Source of the DNA: Bacteroidaceae bacterium
Lineage (GTDB): Bacteria > Bacteroidota > Bacteroidia > Bacteroidales > Bacteroidaceae
Direction of reading: 5' to 3'
DNA: 37,822 nt
NCBI GenBank assembly: GCA_024401305.1
Contig: JAKSLI010000030.1
Coordinates: 1 to 37,822 of the forward strand
The notes under the pieces are model-generated. The model made no database searches. It was not told where the DNA came from and saw only the letters and a list, made by a program, of their open reading frames with translations. This document shows, one piece after another, positions 16,684 through 23,575 of this stretch. Each line of letters begins with the position of its first letter. The stretch's first letter is position 1. The position numbers were made by a program, and so were the translations under genes.

Positions 16684-18705
16684 ATGGCTAAAAAAACAAA
16701 AAAACACATTAAGATCGTACAGAACGATCCATATCTAGAACCGTTTGAAGATACCATTCAGGGACGCCATGACCACGCCGTTTGGATGGAATATAACCTC
16801 ACTCAGAACGGCAAGCGCACTCTCTCTGAGTTTGCTAACGGTCATCAGTATTTCGGACTTCATCGCACAGAGAAAGGCTGGGTGTTCCGCGAGTGGGCGC
16901 CTAATGCCACTGAGATGTATCTCGTAGGCGACTTCAACGATTGGCAGCCTACAGAGAAATACAAGGTAAAGCGCATTCAAGGCACAGGCAACTGGGAGCT
17001 GAAGCTTGGCGTTCGTGCTTTGAAACATGGTCAGCTCTACAAGATTCTCGTTCGTTGGGAAGGTGGCGAAGGCTTGCGCATTCCTGCTTGGTGTCGTCGT
17101 GTTGTTCAGGATGAGAATACAAAGCTCTTCTCAGCCCAGGTTTGGAATCCAGAGCCTTACGTTTGGAAGAAAAAGACTTTCAAGCCAAATACCAATCCGC
17201 TCCTTATCTACGAATGTCATATCGGTATGGGACAGGACGCAGAGAAGGTTGGAACATACGCTGAATTCCGCGACAATGTTCTCCCACGCGTTATAAAGGA
17301 TGGTTACAACTGCATCCAGGTTATGGCTATTCAGGAGCATCCTTACTACGGCAGTTTCGGCTATCATGTGAGCAACTTCTTCGCTGCCTCTTCACGTTTC
17401 GGTACTCCGGAAGACCTCAAGTCACTCATCGATACTGCGCATCAGAATGGCATCGCCGTTATCATGGACCTCGTTCATTCTCACGCTGTGAAGAACGAAC
17501 TTGAAGGTCTTGGAAACTTCGCCGGAGATCCTGACCAGTATTTCTGCAAGGGCGATCGCCGTGAGCATAATCAGTGGGACAGCCTTTGCTTCGACTATGG
17601 CAAGAATGAGGTGCTCCACTTCCTTCTTTCAAACTGCAAGTACTGGCTTGACGAATTCCATTTCGATGGTTTCCGCTTCGATGGCGTAACATCAATGCTC
17701 TATTATAACCATGGTCTTGGCGTGGATTTCTGCGGTTATGCAGACTACTTCCACGGAGGTCAGGACGAGGATGCCATCTACTATCTCATGCTTGCCAACA
17801 AGCTTATCCACGAGGTAAACAAGAATGCCATCACTATTGCAGAAGAAATGTCTGGTATGCCAGGTCTTGCTGCGAAGTTTGCCGACGGTGGTCTTGGTTT
17901 CGACTATCGCCTTGCCATGGGTATTCCTGACTATTGGATCAAGATGATCAAGGAGAAGCAGGACGAGGACTGGGGTGTGTTCGACATCTTCTGGAAGATG
18001 ACCGACCGCCGTCTTGATGAGAAGACGATCTCTTACGCGGAGTCTCACGACCAGGCTCTCGTTGGCGATAAGACAATCATATTCCGTCTTGTGGATTCTG
18101 ACATGTACTGGCATTTCAAGAAGGGCGATGAGAACGATGTTGCCAATCGTGGTATTGCCCTGCATAAGATGATTCGTCTCGTAACGGCTTCTACAATAAA
18201 TGGTGGTTATCTGAACTTCATGGGTAATGAGTTCGGACATCCAGAATGGATTGACTTCCCTCGCGAAGGTAACGGTTGGAGCCATCAGTATGCTCGTCGT
18301 CAGTGGAATCTCGTTGACAATAAGGAACTCTGCTACCACTGGCTTGGCGACTTCGACCAGCGTATGCTTGAGGTTCTGAAGATGCAGAAGAATATCCAGA
18401 AGACTCCTGTTCAGGAAGTATGGCACAGCGACGGCGATCAGGTTATTGCCTACACTCGTGGCGACTTGCTCTTCGTGTTCAACTTCTCGCCAACACGCTC
18501 ATTCTCCGACTATGGTTTCCTTGTCCAGAAAGGCTCTTACAAGGTTGTCCTCAATACAGACTCAAAGGACTTCGGCGGCTTCGGCTTCTCTGATGACACC
18601 ATCGAGCACTTCACTAACTTCGATCCAGAATATGCTGAAGACAGCAAGGAATGGCTCATGCTCTACATCCCTGCGCGTTCAGCCGTTGTGCTGAAGAAGC
18701 AGTAG
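16684..18705 (+). CDS. glgB: 1,4-alpha-glucan (glycogen) branching enzyme
   Basis: Introduces alpha-1,6 branches into glycogen in the cytoplasm. A 673-residue GH13 protein with an N-terminal CBM48-like domain (FREWAPNATEMYLVGDFNDW, near residues 68-87). The catalytic barrel carries region I VIMDLVHSHA, region II FDGFRFDG with nucleophile D333, region III TIAEE with E387, and region IV SYAESHDQ with H455/D456. Overall spacing and the motif GMGQDAEKVGTYAEF resemble the eukaryote-like branching enzymes (GH13_8) more than the E. coli type. That fits with the GT3 glycogen synthase elsewhere in the window. The start is set by the ATG 13 bases after the palindrome. Confidence 0.95.
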   Translation: MAKKTKKHIKIVQNDPYLEPFEDTIQGRHDHAVWMEYNLTQNGKRTLSEFANGHQYFGLHRTEKGWVFREWAPNATEMYLVGDFNDWQPTEKYKVKRIQGTGNWELKLGVRALKHGQLYKILVRWEGGEGLRIPAWCRRVVQDENTKLFSAQVWNPEPYVWKKKTFKPNTNPLLIYECHIGMGQDAEKVGTYAEFRDNVLPRVIKDGYNCIQVMAIQEHPYYGSFGYHVSNFFAASSRFGTPEDLKSLIDTAHQNGIAVIMDLVHSHAVKNELEGLGNFAGDPDQYFCKGDRREHNQWDSLCFDYGKNEVLHFLLSNCKYWLDEFHFDGFRFDGVTSMLYYNHGLGVDFCGYADYFHGGQDEDAIYYLMLANKLIHEVNKNAITIAEEMSGMPGLAAKFADGGLGFDYRLAMGIPDYWIKMIKEKQDEDWGVFDIFWKMTDRRLDEKTISYAESHDQALVGDKTIIFRLVDSDMYWHFKKGDENDVANRGIALHKMIRLVTASTINGGYLNFMGNEFGHPEWIDFPREGNGWSHQYARRQWNLVDNKELCYHWLGDFDQRMLEVLKMQKNIQKTPVQEVWHSDGDQVIAYTRGDLLFVFNFSPTRSFSDYGFLVQKGSYKVVLNTDSKDFGGFGFSDDTIEHFTNFDPEYAEDSKEWLMLYIPARSAVVLKKQ

Positions 18706-18735
18706 TGCAGCAGAAAGGCATTTTCCTATATAGAT

Positions 18736-18800
18736 AAACGTAAAATTATCGTAAAATTATTCGTAAAATATATGAACGGTTTTATGGAAATTTTACGTTT
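18736..18800 (+). terminator. Probable glgB terminator with short repeats
   Basis: AAACGTAAAATT (18736-18747) and AATTTTACGTTT (18789-18800) form a perfect 12-base stem, followed by GTTTGTTTGTT. The loop is long and contains further copies of CGTAAAATTAT. The long loop lowers confidence. Confidence 0.5.
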
Positions 18801-18852
18801 GTTTGTTATAAAAGCTCAATGTTTCTTTATTGTTTGCAAAACAAAGTAAAAT

Positions 18853-20796
18853 ATGAAAACTTGCAAAAACTTATTATTGATAATTCTGTTGAACTTCGTT
18901 TTCGTCGTTTCTCATGCACAGTCGAACGGCACTCTTGTTCCGTTCAGCCAGGGAAGCAAGATGGGTTATCGCACAGCGGATGGAGTGACAGTGATAGAAC
19001 CTGCCTTTGATAAGGCAGCTCCCTTTTGTGACTTGAAGGTTGCCATCGTTGGTAATGGTGACGAGATGTGGGTCATTGACCTGCATGGCGATGCTGTTTC
19101 GCCACATTTCAAGGAGGTGATGTATGAAGAAGAGGTCGGCGTATTCAAAGTTCTTGAGAAGGATGGCTTCTGGAGCATATATGACAACAAGTTTACACCT
19201 CTCATAAAAGGCGACTATGTGATGCTTGACCATGTGAAGGATGGATTCTATTGGTGGTTCAAGACTGCATCAGGAAGTGTGGGTGCGGTTACGGTTACAG
19301 GAATTGTTGTGGGTGGAACGGTAGCGGACAATATCGGTTTCTACGAAGGTTGGAAGAACATACCGGAAAAGACATACAACAATTTGAAGATAAACAGTGA
19401 GTATATGTCAAATTCCTTCTTCGTATGCTCCAAGGATGGAAAGAGTGGCATTGTTAATTTCATGGGCAACCTTGTTGTGCCGATGACCAATAAGGACGAA
19501 AAACAATTGCAGAAGAGTGCGGAATCTTATCTGAAGAAAAACAAGAAAGTTCTGTCATTATCCTCTGCAACTCCGCTTAAGTTAGTGAACGATAAAATGT
19601 TAATGGATGCGAACAAACGCAATAGCCTAGAATCTTCGCAGAAGCTCTTTCCGCAAGAATATGTCTTGCCAGCACCTATTGAAATCGTTTCCAAGAAGGG
19701 AGGCAAGTTCTTGGCAAAGCAAGGAAAGAATATTTCTGAGGGATTCTCTAAAATAGAGAAACTTGGAGGCGGCGGTTTTATTGTGACAAATGCTAAAGGC
19801 AATCAGGGTGTCTTCAACAGATATGGCGAGCAAACCGTGAAATGCAACTCAAAAGTGGAACTATTTCACAAGGAATACGGTTACTATAGCTATACCGTGG
19901 ATGATAAGATGGGTATTGTGAACGACAAGGGAAATGTGGTTCTTCTGCCTTTGTATTATTCCGTATTCCCTTATAGCGAGTCGATAGTGGCGATAGACGA
20001 GAATGACAATGCTTCTTTGATAAGCAAGGATGGAAAGGACCTTATCCCTGTTGGCAAATATACAAAGGTGGAGTACAATCAAGAAGGATTGTTCGGACAT
20101 TTAATGTTCTATGATATGGACTTCTTTGCAAGTATTGATCCCCAGACGGGCTTAGAGAATGAGCCAACGCTGCACCGAACAATGGTGACTCATGCCCAAA
20201 CGCTTGGAGCGGACTCTCCATTGAGAGGAGCCATATATGTTTGGGCAGGAATGTTTGACCCTGACCACAAGGTTGAATATCTCTTGCTACAAGGCAAGCA
20301 GTATGATGAGGAGAACAATGAAATCTTGGCGGAAAGGAGCTACAAGGAAGCTGCCAACATGGGCAGTGAGGAAGCGAAGGCTATCCTGAAAAAGAAGAAG
20401 AACGACAGAATAATGACTGCCTTGGAAGCTGTAGGTCAGCTCCTTACAGATGCCGGAACTGCCATGAGCATGATGAATCAATCCTCAGGTGATGTGCAAA
20501 CAAGTGGTGGTAAGCACGATAAGGCTTATTATCAATCCATGTACAATAAATGGGAAGCCAAGGTGGCATCGTTCTTTGGCTCAACAACTCTTTTAGGAGG
20601 CTCGGGAGTTGACAAAGCTGGAAACATCAGAGGCAATGCCGGTGGAACGAAAACCAGTGGGCAAGCTTTCGTGGGAATGAACCAGAACGTCAGACAGGCG
20701 CAGCGCCGAATGAGGGAGGTCAGGAACGAGGCAAAGAGAGCAGGCTTCACTATTCAGATGTCAAAATGGGAAACAGCCAAGGCTACTTACAAATAA
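18853..20796 (+). CDS. Secreted WG-repeat protein
   Basis: A 647-residue protein with a signal peptide (KNLLLIILLNFVFVVSHA, then Q). It has several WG-type repeats, for example KMGYRTADGVTVIEPAFDK, GFWSIYDNKFTPLI, KSGIVNFMGNLVVP and KMGIVNDKGNVVLLPLYY, covering about residues 25-430. The C-terminal third has a Sel1-like helix pair (RSYKEAANMGSEEAKAIL, near residue 500), then a Gly/Ser/Asn-rich and Arg-rich tail. WG-repeat proteins are common in Bacteroidetes and mostly uncharacterised; a surface or periplasmic binding role is an inference. The gene stands alone between the glgB terminator and its own strong terminator. Confidence 0.8.
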   Translation: MKTCKNLLLIILLNFVFVVSHAQSNGTLVPFSQGSKMGYRTADGVTVIEPAFDKAAPFCDLKVAIVGNGDEMWVIDLHGDAVSPHFKEVMYEEEVGVFKVLEKDGFWSIYDNKFTPLIKGDYVMLDHVKDGFYWWFKTASGSVGAVTVTGIVVGGTVADNIGFYEGWKNIPEKTYNNLKINSEYMSNSFFVCSKDGKSGIVNFMGNLVVPMTNKDEKQLQKSAESYLKKNKKVLSLSSATPLKLVNDKMLMDANKRNSLESSQKLFPQEYVLPAPIEIVSKKGGKFLAKQGKNISEGFSKIEKLGGGGFIVTNAKGNQGVFNRYGEQTVKCNSKVELFHKEYGYYSYTVDDKMGIVNDKGNVVLLPLYYSVFPYSESIVAIDENDNASLISKDGKDLIPVGKYTKVEYNQEGLFGHLMFYDMDFFASIDPQTGLENEPTLHRTMVTHAQTLGADSPLRGAIYVWAGMFDPDHKVEYLLLQGKQYDEENNEILAERSYKEAANMGSEEAKAILKKKKNDRIMTALEAVGQLLTDAGTAMSMMNQSSGDVQTSGGKHDKAYYQSMYNKWEAKVASFFGSTTLLGGSGVDKAGNIRGNAGGTKTSGQAFVGMNQNVRQAQRRMREVRNEAKRAGFTIQMSKWETAKATYK

Positions 20797-20797
20797 T

Positions 20798-20832
20798 AAA
20801 AAGGCGTAGGTCAACAACGACCTACGCCTTTT
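20798..20832 (+). terminator. Rho-independent terminator of the WG-repeat gene
   Basis: A perfect 10-base GC-rich stem (GGCGTAGGTC with GACCTACGCC), extended by A/T pairs, surrounds a 6-base loop and is followed by TTTT. It starts directly after the stop codon and could work in both directions. Confidence 0.9.
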
Positions 20833-20858
20833 CTATTGAGAATTTAAATGTTTTGTGG

Positions 20859-20927
20859 TTACATGTTTACTGAAACTGCCTTTCCGCTATAGTCAACAGA
20901 CTTCATTGCCTTGGCTGCGTCGGCAGG
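20859..20927 (-). pseudogene. Remnant of the 3' end of a GH31-type gene
   Basis: The last 22 codons before a TAA read PADAAKAMKSVDYSGKAVSV, then NM. The C-terminus of the GH31 enzyme at 24661 reads SANAAKAMKSVDYSGKAVSM, then KL. The match, including the stop position, is close at DNA level too (for example TATAGTCAACAGACTTCATT in both). Upstream the frame runs directly into the dispersed repeat at 20927. This is a gene tail left after loss of the rest, or a duplicated end of the nearby GH31 gene. Confidence 0.75.
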
Positions 20928-21058
20928 GATTGTAGGGACGGTTCTCCTATCCGCAAAAATGTATAAACCATCTGCGCCATCTGCTTCATCTGCGAGAAAA
21001 GAAATACCCTCAGCGTGAATGGGGTGTTCTCTCGCAGATGAAGCAGATGGCGCAGATG
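20927..21058. repeat. Dispersed repeat, copy 1, with perfect 29-bp inverted arms
   Basis: Contains the 43-base core (20934-20976) found in three places in the window. The core runs into an inverted repeat: 20969-20997 pairs perfectly with 21030-21058 over 29 bases. The arms are made of 9-base units of the CATCTGCGN type. No protein function is seen. Confidence 0.85.
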
Positions 21059-21138
21059 TTTTTATGTGATGCAGCCCCAATGAAATGCGGGCACAGAAGA
21101 AAACGGTTTTGAATATGTGAAATAAATCTCCCTATTTC

Positions 21139-21169
21139 TTTGGAGAATAAAAATAAAGTGCTAACTTTG
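21139..21169 (+). promoter_or_regulatory. Promoter for the DUF4160/DUF2442 pair
   Basis: TTTG at 21139-21142, a 19-base spacer and TAACTTTG at 21162-21169 make a full Bacteroidetes promoter, 17 bases before the ATG. The surrounding 52 bases recur at 21733-21784 with three differences. Confidence 0.8.
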
Positions 21170-21186
21170 CAGCAAAATAATATATT

Positions 21187-21438
21187 ATGCCAGAGATAGT
21201 TCGCTTTTATGGAATTGTGATAAAAATGTTCTTCAAACCTAAAGAACATGAACCTTCGCATATTCATGCTATCTATAATGAGCATGTGGGAATTTTTAAC
21301 ATCCAAACATTCGAGATGATGGAAGGAGACCTTCCAAAGATAGCCCAACGACTTGTTAAGGAATGGCTTGAAACCCATAAAGACGAACTTCAAGATATGT
21401 GGGACAAGCAGATCATCACAAAACTTCCTCCACTATGA
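21187..21438 (+). CDS. DUF4160 domain protein
   Basis: An 83-residue protein matching DUF4160: MPEIVRFYGIVIKMFFKP followed by the His-rich motif EHEPSHIHA and a helical C-terminus (IAQRLVKEWLETHKDELQDMW). The family's biochemical role is not established. Genes of this family are often followed by DUF2442 genes, as here. Its stop codon overlaps the next start in an ATGA arrangement, so the two proteins are probably made in fixed ratio. It has its own full promoter. The size and pairing resemble toxin-antitoxin modules, but that is inference. Confidence 0.85.
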   Translation: MPEIVRFYGIVIKMFFKPKEHEPSHIHAIYNEHVGIFNIQTFEMMEGDLPKIAQRLVKEWLETHKDELQDMWDKQIITKLPPL

Positions 21439-21737
21439 TTCCCCGAATTAAAAGCATATCTCCTCTTTACAACTACCGTCTGTCTGTTGAATTTGACGAT
21501 GGTAGGAAGGTGGTCTATGATGTGTTGGAGGATATAGAAACCATCCCCGCCTTTGCTGCCTTGCGGTCAACCTTCGGCTTATTCAACCAAGTGCAGCTCG
21601 ACACTAGCCGCACTTGCGTATATTGGAACGACGAGATAGATCTTGCTAGCGACACCATATATGAATATGGAGTAGAAACCGAAACTGAACTGGTAGGCAT
21701 TGTAGCCGAAGCCGATGGCCCTGAATATGGTAAATAA
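21435..21737 (+). CDS. DUF2442 domain protein
   Basis: A 100-residue protein starting at the ATG that overlaps the DUF4160 stop (MIPRIKSISPLYNYRLSVEF). The DUF2442 pattern is complete: a beta strand pair with FDDGRKVVYDV, then FGLFNQVQLD, then VYWNDEIDLASDTIYEYG. The function is unknown; it is probably the partner of the DUF4160 protein. The in-frame start 12 codons earlier lies inside the DUF4160 gene and is unlikely. Confidence 0.85.
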   Translation: MIPRIKSISPLYNYRLSVEFDDGRKVVYDVLEDIETIPAFAALRSTFGLFNQVQLDTSRTCVYWNDEIDLASDTIYEYGVETETELVGIVAEADGPEYGK

Positions 21738-21750
21738 TTCTCCCTATTTC

Positions 21751-21781
21751 TTTGACGAATAAAAATAAAGTGCTAACTTTG
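21751..21781 (+). promoter_or_regulatory. Promoter for the 91-residue hypothetical gene (duplicate of the 21139 promoter)
   Basis: TTTG at 21751-21754, a 19-base spacer and TAACTTTG at 21774-21781. The segment 21733-21784 is a 49-of-52 match to 21121-21172, so it arose by duplication. Confidence 0.8.
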
Positions 21782-21818
21782 CAGACGAAATGTAATCTTT
21801 TTTAAGAATAGAAGTCTG

Positions 21819-22094
21819 ATGGAAGAGAACAACAATATAGTTTCAGAACCAACAATGGCATACGGTACTAGCCAGGTTCTTATGACAATGCCTCTTGCTG
21901 ATATGGAATATGCAAGTTCCGTAGCGAAGCAAAGGGGATGGCACATCGTGGTGTTGCCTCAAAAGGCAAAGCGCCAGATAAAAGAAACGATGAAACCATC
22001 CCAAACTCTCTGTGGCATAATCTCATTACCAGAGGATTTCGACTATAAGAAAGAACTGTTAGACGCATTGGCAGAAAAGTACTTGTTTTTTTAA
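21819..22094 (+). CDS. Hypothetical small protein
   Basis: A 91-residue soluble protein behind a good promoter (about 37 bases from the -7 box). The first ~25 residues are polar. They are followed by PLADMEYASSVAKQRGWHIV, a helix-turn-strand, and a C-terminal helix (KKELLDALAEKYLFF). It has no signal peptide or membrane segment. I do not recognise the family. Its size and its position behind a promoter duplicated from that of a DUF4160/DUF2442 pair would suit an antitoxin-like protein, but nothing in the sequence proves it. Confidence 0.6.
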   Translation: MEENNNIVSEPTMAYGTSQVLMTMPLADMEYASSVAKQRGWHIVVLPQKAKRQIKETMKPSQTLCGIISLPEDFDYKKELLDALAEKYLFF

Positions 22095-22114
22095 ACCAAT
22101 TAAGTAGAATCACA

Positions 22115-22624
22115 ATGAAAAGGTATAGAGTTATTATTACCATAATTCTGTTGTTCATATTAATCATTGCTCATTCAATAGCTATGACATTAATAAAGAA
22201 TGAAGATTTTATAGGTACATATAATATTGCAGAGGTCAAATCAGGTATTATGCTGGAAATTAATGGTTCTTCTACAAGGCTTATTGATAAAAAAGAAGAC
22301 AAAACAATAGTCTGTGGTATAGATTCCATTAATGCTGGGGACGATGTTATTTATGGAAAATGTAGTAATGGATATTTCTTATTGACTATTTCTGACAGAA
22401 AGGTAATTTACAGTTCAATTCCAATGCCTCAGTATTTTGCTGATATTTTATTTACTCCGAGGGAATATTATGCAGAAATGACAGAATGTATTGACAATAT
22501 TGGACAGATTTTGTTAATATTTTGTGCAATAGTAGTAATAACAATAGGGTTGAAAAAAGGACAGGAAGGACAGGGGACAGATACTGTACCACCACCTTCT
22601 ACTAAAGAACAACCTCGCCTGTGA
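22115..22624 (+). CDS. Hypothetical membrane protein
   Basis: A 169-residue protein with an N-terminal hydrophobic segment (VIITIILLFILIIAHSIAM, about 6-24) and a second one near the C-terminus (ILLIFCAIVVITIGL, about 130-146). About 100 residues lie between them and a polar tail follows (GQEGQGTDTVPPPSTKEQ). The part between the segments is probably an extracytoplasmic domain rich in short beta strands. I do not recognise the family. It starts 20 bases after the previous gene, so it is probably in the same transcript. Base composition is more AT-rich than in the core genes, as in the whole stretch 21.1-23.5 kb. Confidence 0.55.
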   Translation: MKRYRVIITIILLFILIIAHSIAMTLIKNEDFIGTYNIAEVKSGIMLEINGSSTRLIDKKEDKTIVCGIDSINAGDDVIYGKCSNGYFLLTISDRKVIYSSIPMPQYFADILFTPREYYAEMTECIDNIGQILLIFCAIVVITIGLKKGQEGQGTDTVPPPSTKEQPRL

Positions 22625-22666
22625 GTAACAAACGTAATATAGAATAATAACCCTAACATTATAAAA

Positions 22667-22789
22667 ATGAAAAAGTTATCTATTATCCTTTCTTTCCTTT
22701 TAGTGGCAGCAATGGCTAGGATTGTAGGGACGGTTCTCCTATCCGCAAAAATGTATAAACCATCTGCGCCATCAGCGTCATCAGCGTGA
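22667..22789 (+). pseudogene. Signal-peptide start of a secreted protein gene, cut off by the dispersed repeat
   Basis: The ATG begins a good signal peptide (MKKLSIILSFLLVAAMA). At codon 18 the frame enters the dispersed repeat at 22719 and stops after 40 codons. The rest of the gene is missing. It starts about 40 bases after the membrane-protein stop. Confidence 0.6.
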
Positions 22790-22848
22790 AAAAGAAATGT
22801 CTTCAGCATGAATTGGTTGTTTCTCTCGCAGATGCTGCGGATGGCGCA
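22719..22848. repeat. Dispersed repeat, copy 2
   Basis: Shares the 43-base core (22726-22768) with the copies at 20934 and 23319. The following arms have the same layout as copy 1 but have drifted: units CATCTGCGC, CATCAGCGT, CATCAGCGT on the left, with the right arm at 22822-22848. Confidence 0.8.
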
Positions 22849-22926
22849 AATTGCATTGAAAAAACGCTCACAACTCTCCACCTCTCCGCAAGGGATATAT
22901 AAGTTATTGAAACATAATGATTTGCA

Positions 22927-22958
22927 GTTGCGGAGAGTTTGCGCAAACTCTCCGCAAC
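22927..22958. repeat. Perfect 32-bp palindrome
   Basis: Sixteen bases (GTTGCGGAGAGTTTGC) are followed at once by their exact reverse complement. CCGCAAACTCTCCGC recurs directly afterwards (to 22976), and CTCTCCGCAA also occurs upstream near 22883. There is no T-run, so it does not look like a terminator. Confidence 0.85.
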
Positions 22959-23005
22959 TTTCCGCAAACTCTCCGCATCATTATTATGGGACTTAAAGAC
23001 CATAA

Positions 23006-23044
23006 CTGTGGCACTTACGCATCGTATCTGTGGCACTTACGCAT
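23006..23044. repeat. 17-bp direct repeat, two copies with 22-bp period
   Basis: CTGTGGCACTTACGCAT occurs at 23006-23022 and 23028-23044. It is followed by a small hairpin GCAT-GAAAAA-ATGC with a T-run. ACTTACGC recurs near 23085. Confidence 0.75.
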
Positions 23045-23163
23045 GAAAAAATGCATTTTTTGAGGCAAAAGTCTAAGGAATACTTACGCGAGTATGCGTT
23101 ACGCAATTTTGTATAATTGAGAGAAAATTATTAGATTTTTATCGGAAATAAAAATAAAAGATG

Positions 23164-23171
23164 TAACTTTG
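23164..23171 (+). promoter_or_regulatory. Promoter -7 box ahead of 33-bp tandem repeats
   Basis: TAACTTTG matches the -7 consensus. The bases before it (AAATAAAAATAAA) resemble those before the promoters at 21162 and 21774. Transcription would begin near 23177, the first base of the repeats. Confidence 0.5.
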
Positions 23172-23176
23172 CCGAC

Positions 23177-23264
23177 AAAAGTCGCCCGAAAAAGTGTGAG
23201 AATCATACAAAAAGTCGCCCGAAAAAGTGTGGTGATTACGCAAAAAGTCGCCCGATTTTGTGTT
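23177..23264 (+). repeat. 33-bp tandem repeat, two full and one partial copy
   Basis: The core AAAAGTCGCCCGAAAAAGTG begins at 23177, 23210 and 23243; the third diverges after GTCGCCCGA. The period of 33 keeps frame, giving the repeated peptide VARKSV, but no start codon lies downstream of the predicted transcription start. Coding is therefore doubtful. Confidence 0.8.
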
Positions 23265-23318
23265 TTTAATACTAGCATAAACCTGATTTTCAGCCAAATA
23301 CAAGGATACAAGGATAGC

Positions 23319-23361
23319 AGGGACGGTTCTCCTATCCGCAAAAATGTATAAACCATCTGCG
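23319..23361. repeat. Dispersed repeat, copy 3 (core only)
   Basis: The 43-base core is identical to copies 1 and 2, followed by GAGAAAATTG. The inverted arms are absent, so this copy is truncated or represents a minimal unit. Confidence 0.85.
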
Positions 23362-23442
23362 AGAAAATTGAACATTAAAAGCGCTGATTAAACGATTCTG
23401 GTTAGGAAATTAGTCTAGGATTGCTTTTTTAGTGTCAAAAAT

Positions 23443-23473
23443 TTTGTTGTTTATAAAAGAATATCTAACTTTG
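23443..23473 (+). promoter_or_regulatory. Full promoter with no protein gene behind it
   Basis: TTTG at 23443-23446, a 19-base spacer and TAACTTTG at 23466-23473, the same form as the promoters at 21139 and 21751. The only frame behind it is an 8-codon one at 23481. Confidence 0.75.
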
Positions 23474-23479
23474 CAGTAG

Positions 23480-23575
23480 AAAATGATGAGAGTTGCATAT
23501 AGGCGATAAGCTCCGCAACCGTCGTTCAATATAATGCCGTAAGTTCTTTTTGGAGTTTACGGCATTAATATTTTT
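23480..23575 (+). ncRNA. Candidate small RNA (about 95 nt)
   Basis: Bounded by a full promoter (23443-23473) and a hairpin with T-run (23532-23575). Inside, GTTGC near 23492 can pair with GCAAC near 23515 to form a 5' stem. The last ~20 bases are antisense to the 3' end of the protein gene 23557-24045. No protein of useful length is encoded. Confidence 0.4.
23532..23575 (+). terminator. Terminator of the candidate small RNA
   Basis: AATGCCGTAA (23533-23542) pairs with TTACGGCATT (23557-23566), followed by AATATTTTTA. On the minus strand the hairpin is not followed by T, so it works mainly on plus-strand transcripts. The loop of 14 bases is long. Confidence 0.55.

Noticed and set aside
20859-21080. 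73-codon minus-strand frame through the dispersed repeat and the GH31 remnant
   Set aside because: The upstream two thirds is the repeat; only the last 22 codons resemble a real gene end. It is treated as a remnant.
21187-21737. Proven toxin-antitoxin system for DUF4160/DUF2442
   Set aside because: Size and coupling fit, but no toxin active site or DNA-binding antitoxin fold is visible. It is kept as a domain-level call only.
22468-22881. 137-codon minus-strand frame opposite the hypothetical membrane protein
   Set aside because: It is antisense to a better-supported gene and passes through dispersed repeat copy 2.
23177-23264. CRISPR-like array
   Set aside because: Only two full units and a partial one, with 11-base gaps that are too short for spacers, and no cas genes.
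23169-23351. 60-codon plus-strand frame through the 33-base repeats
   Set aside because: It would need a TTG inside the -7 promoter box, upstream of the transcription start. Its 3' part is the dispersed repeat.
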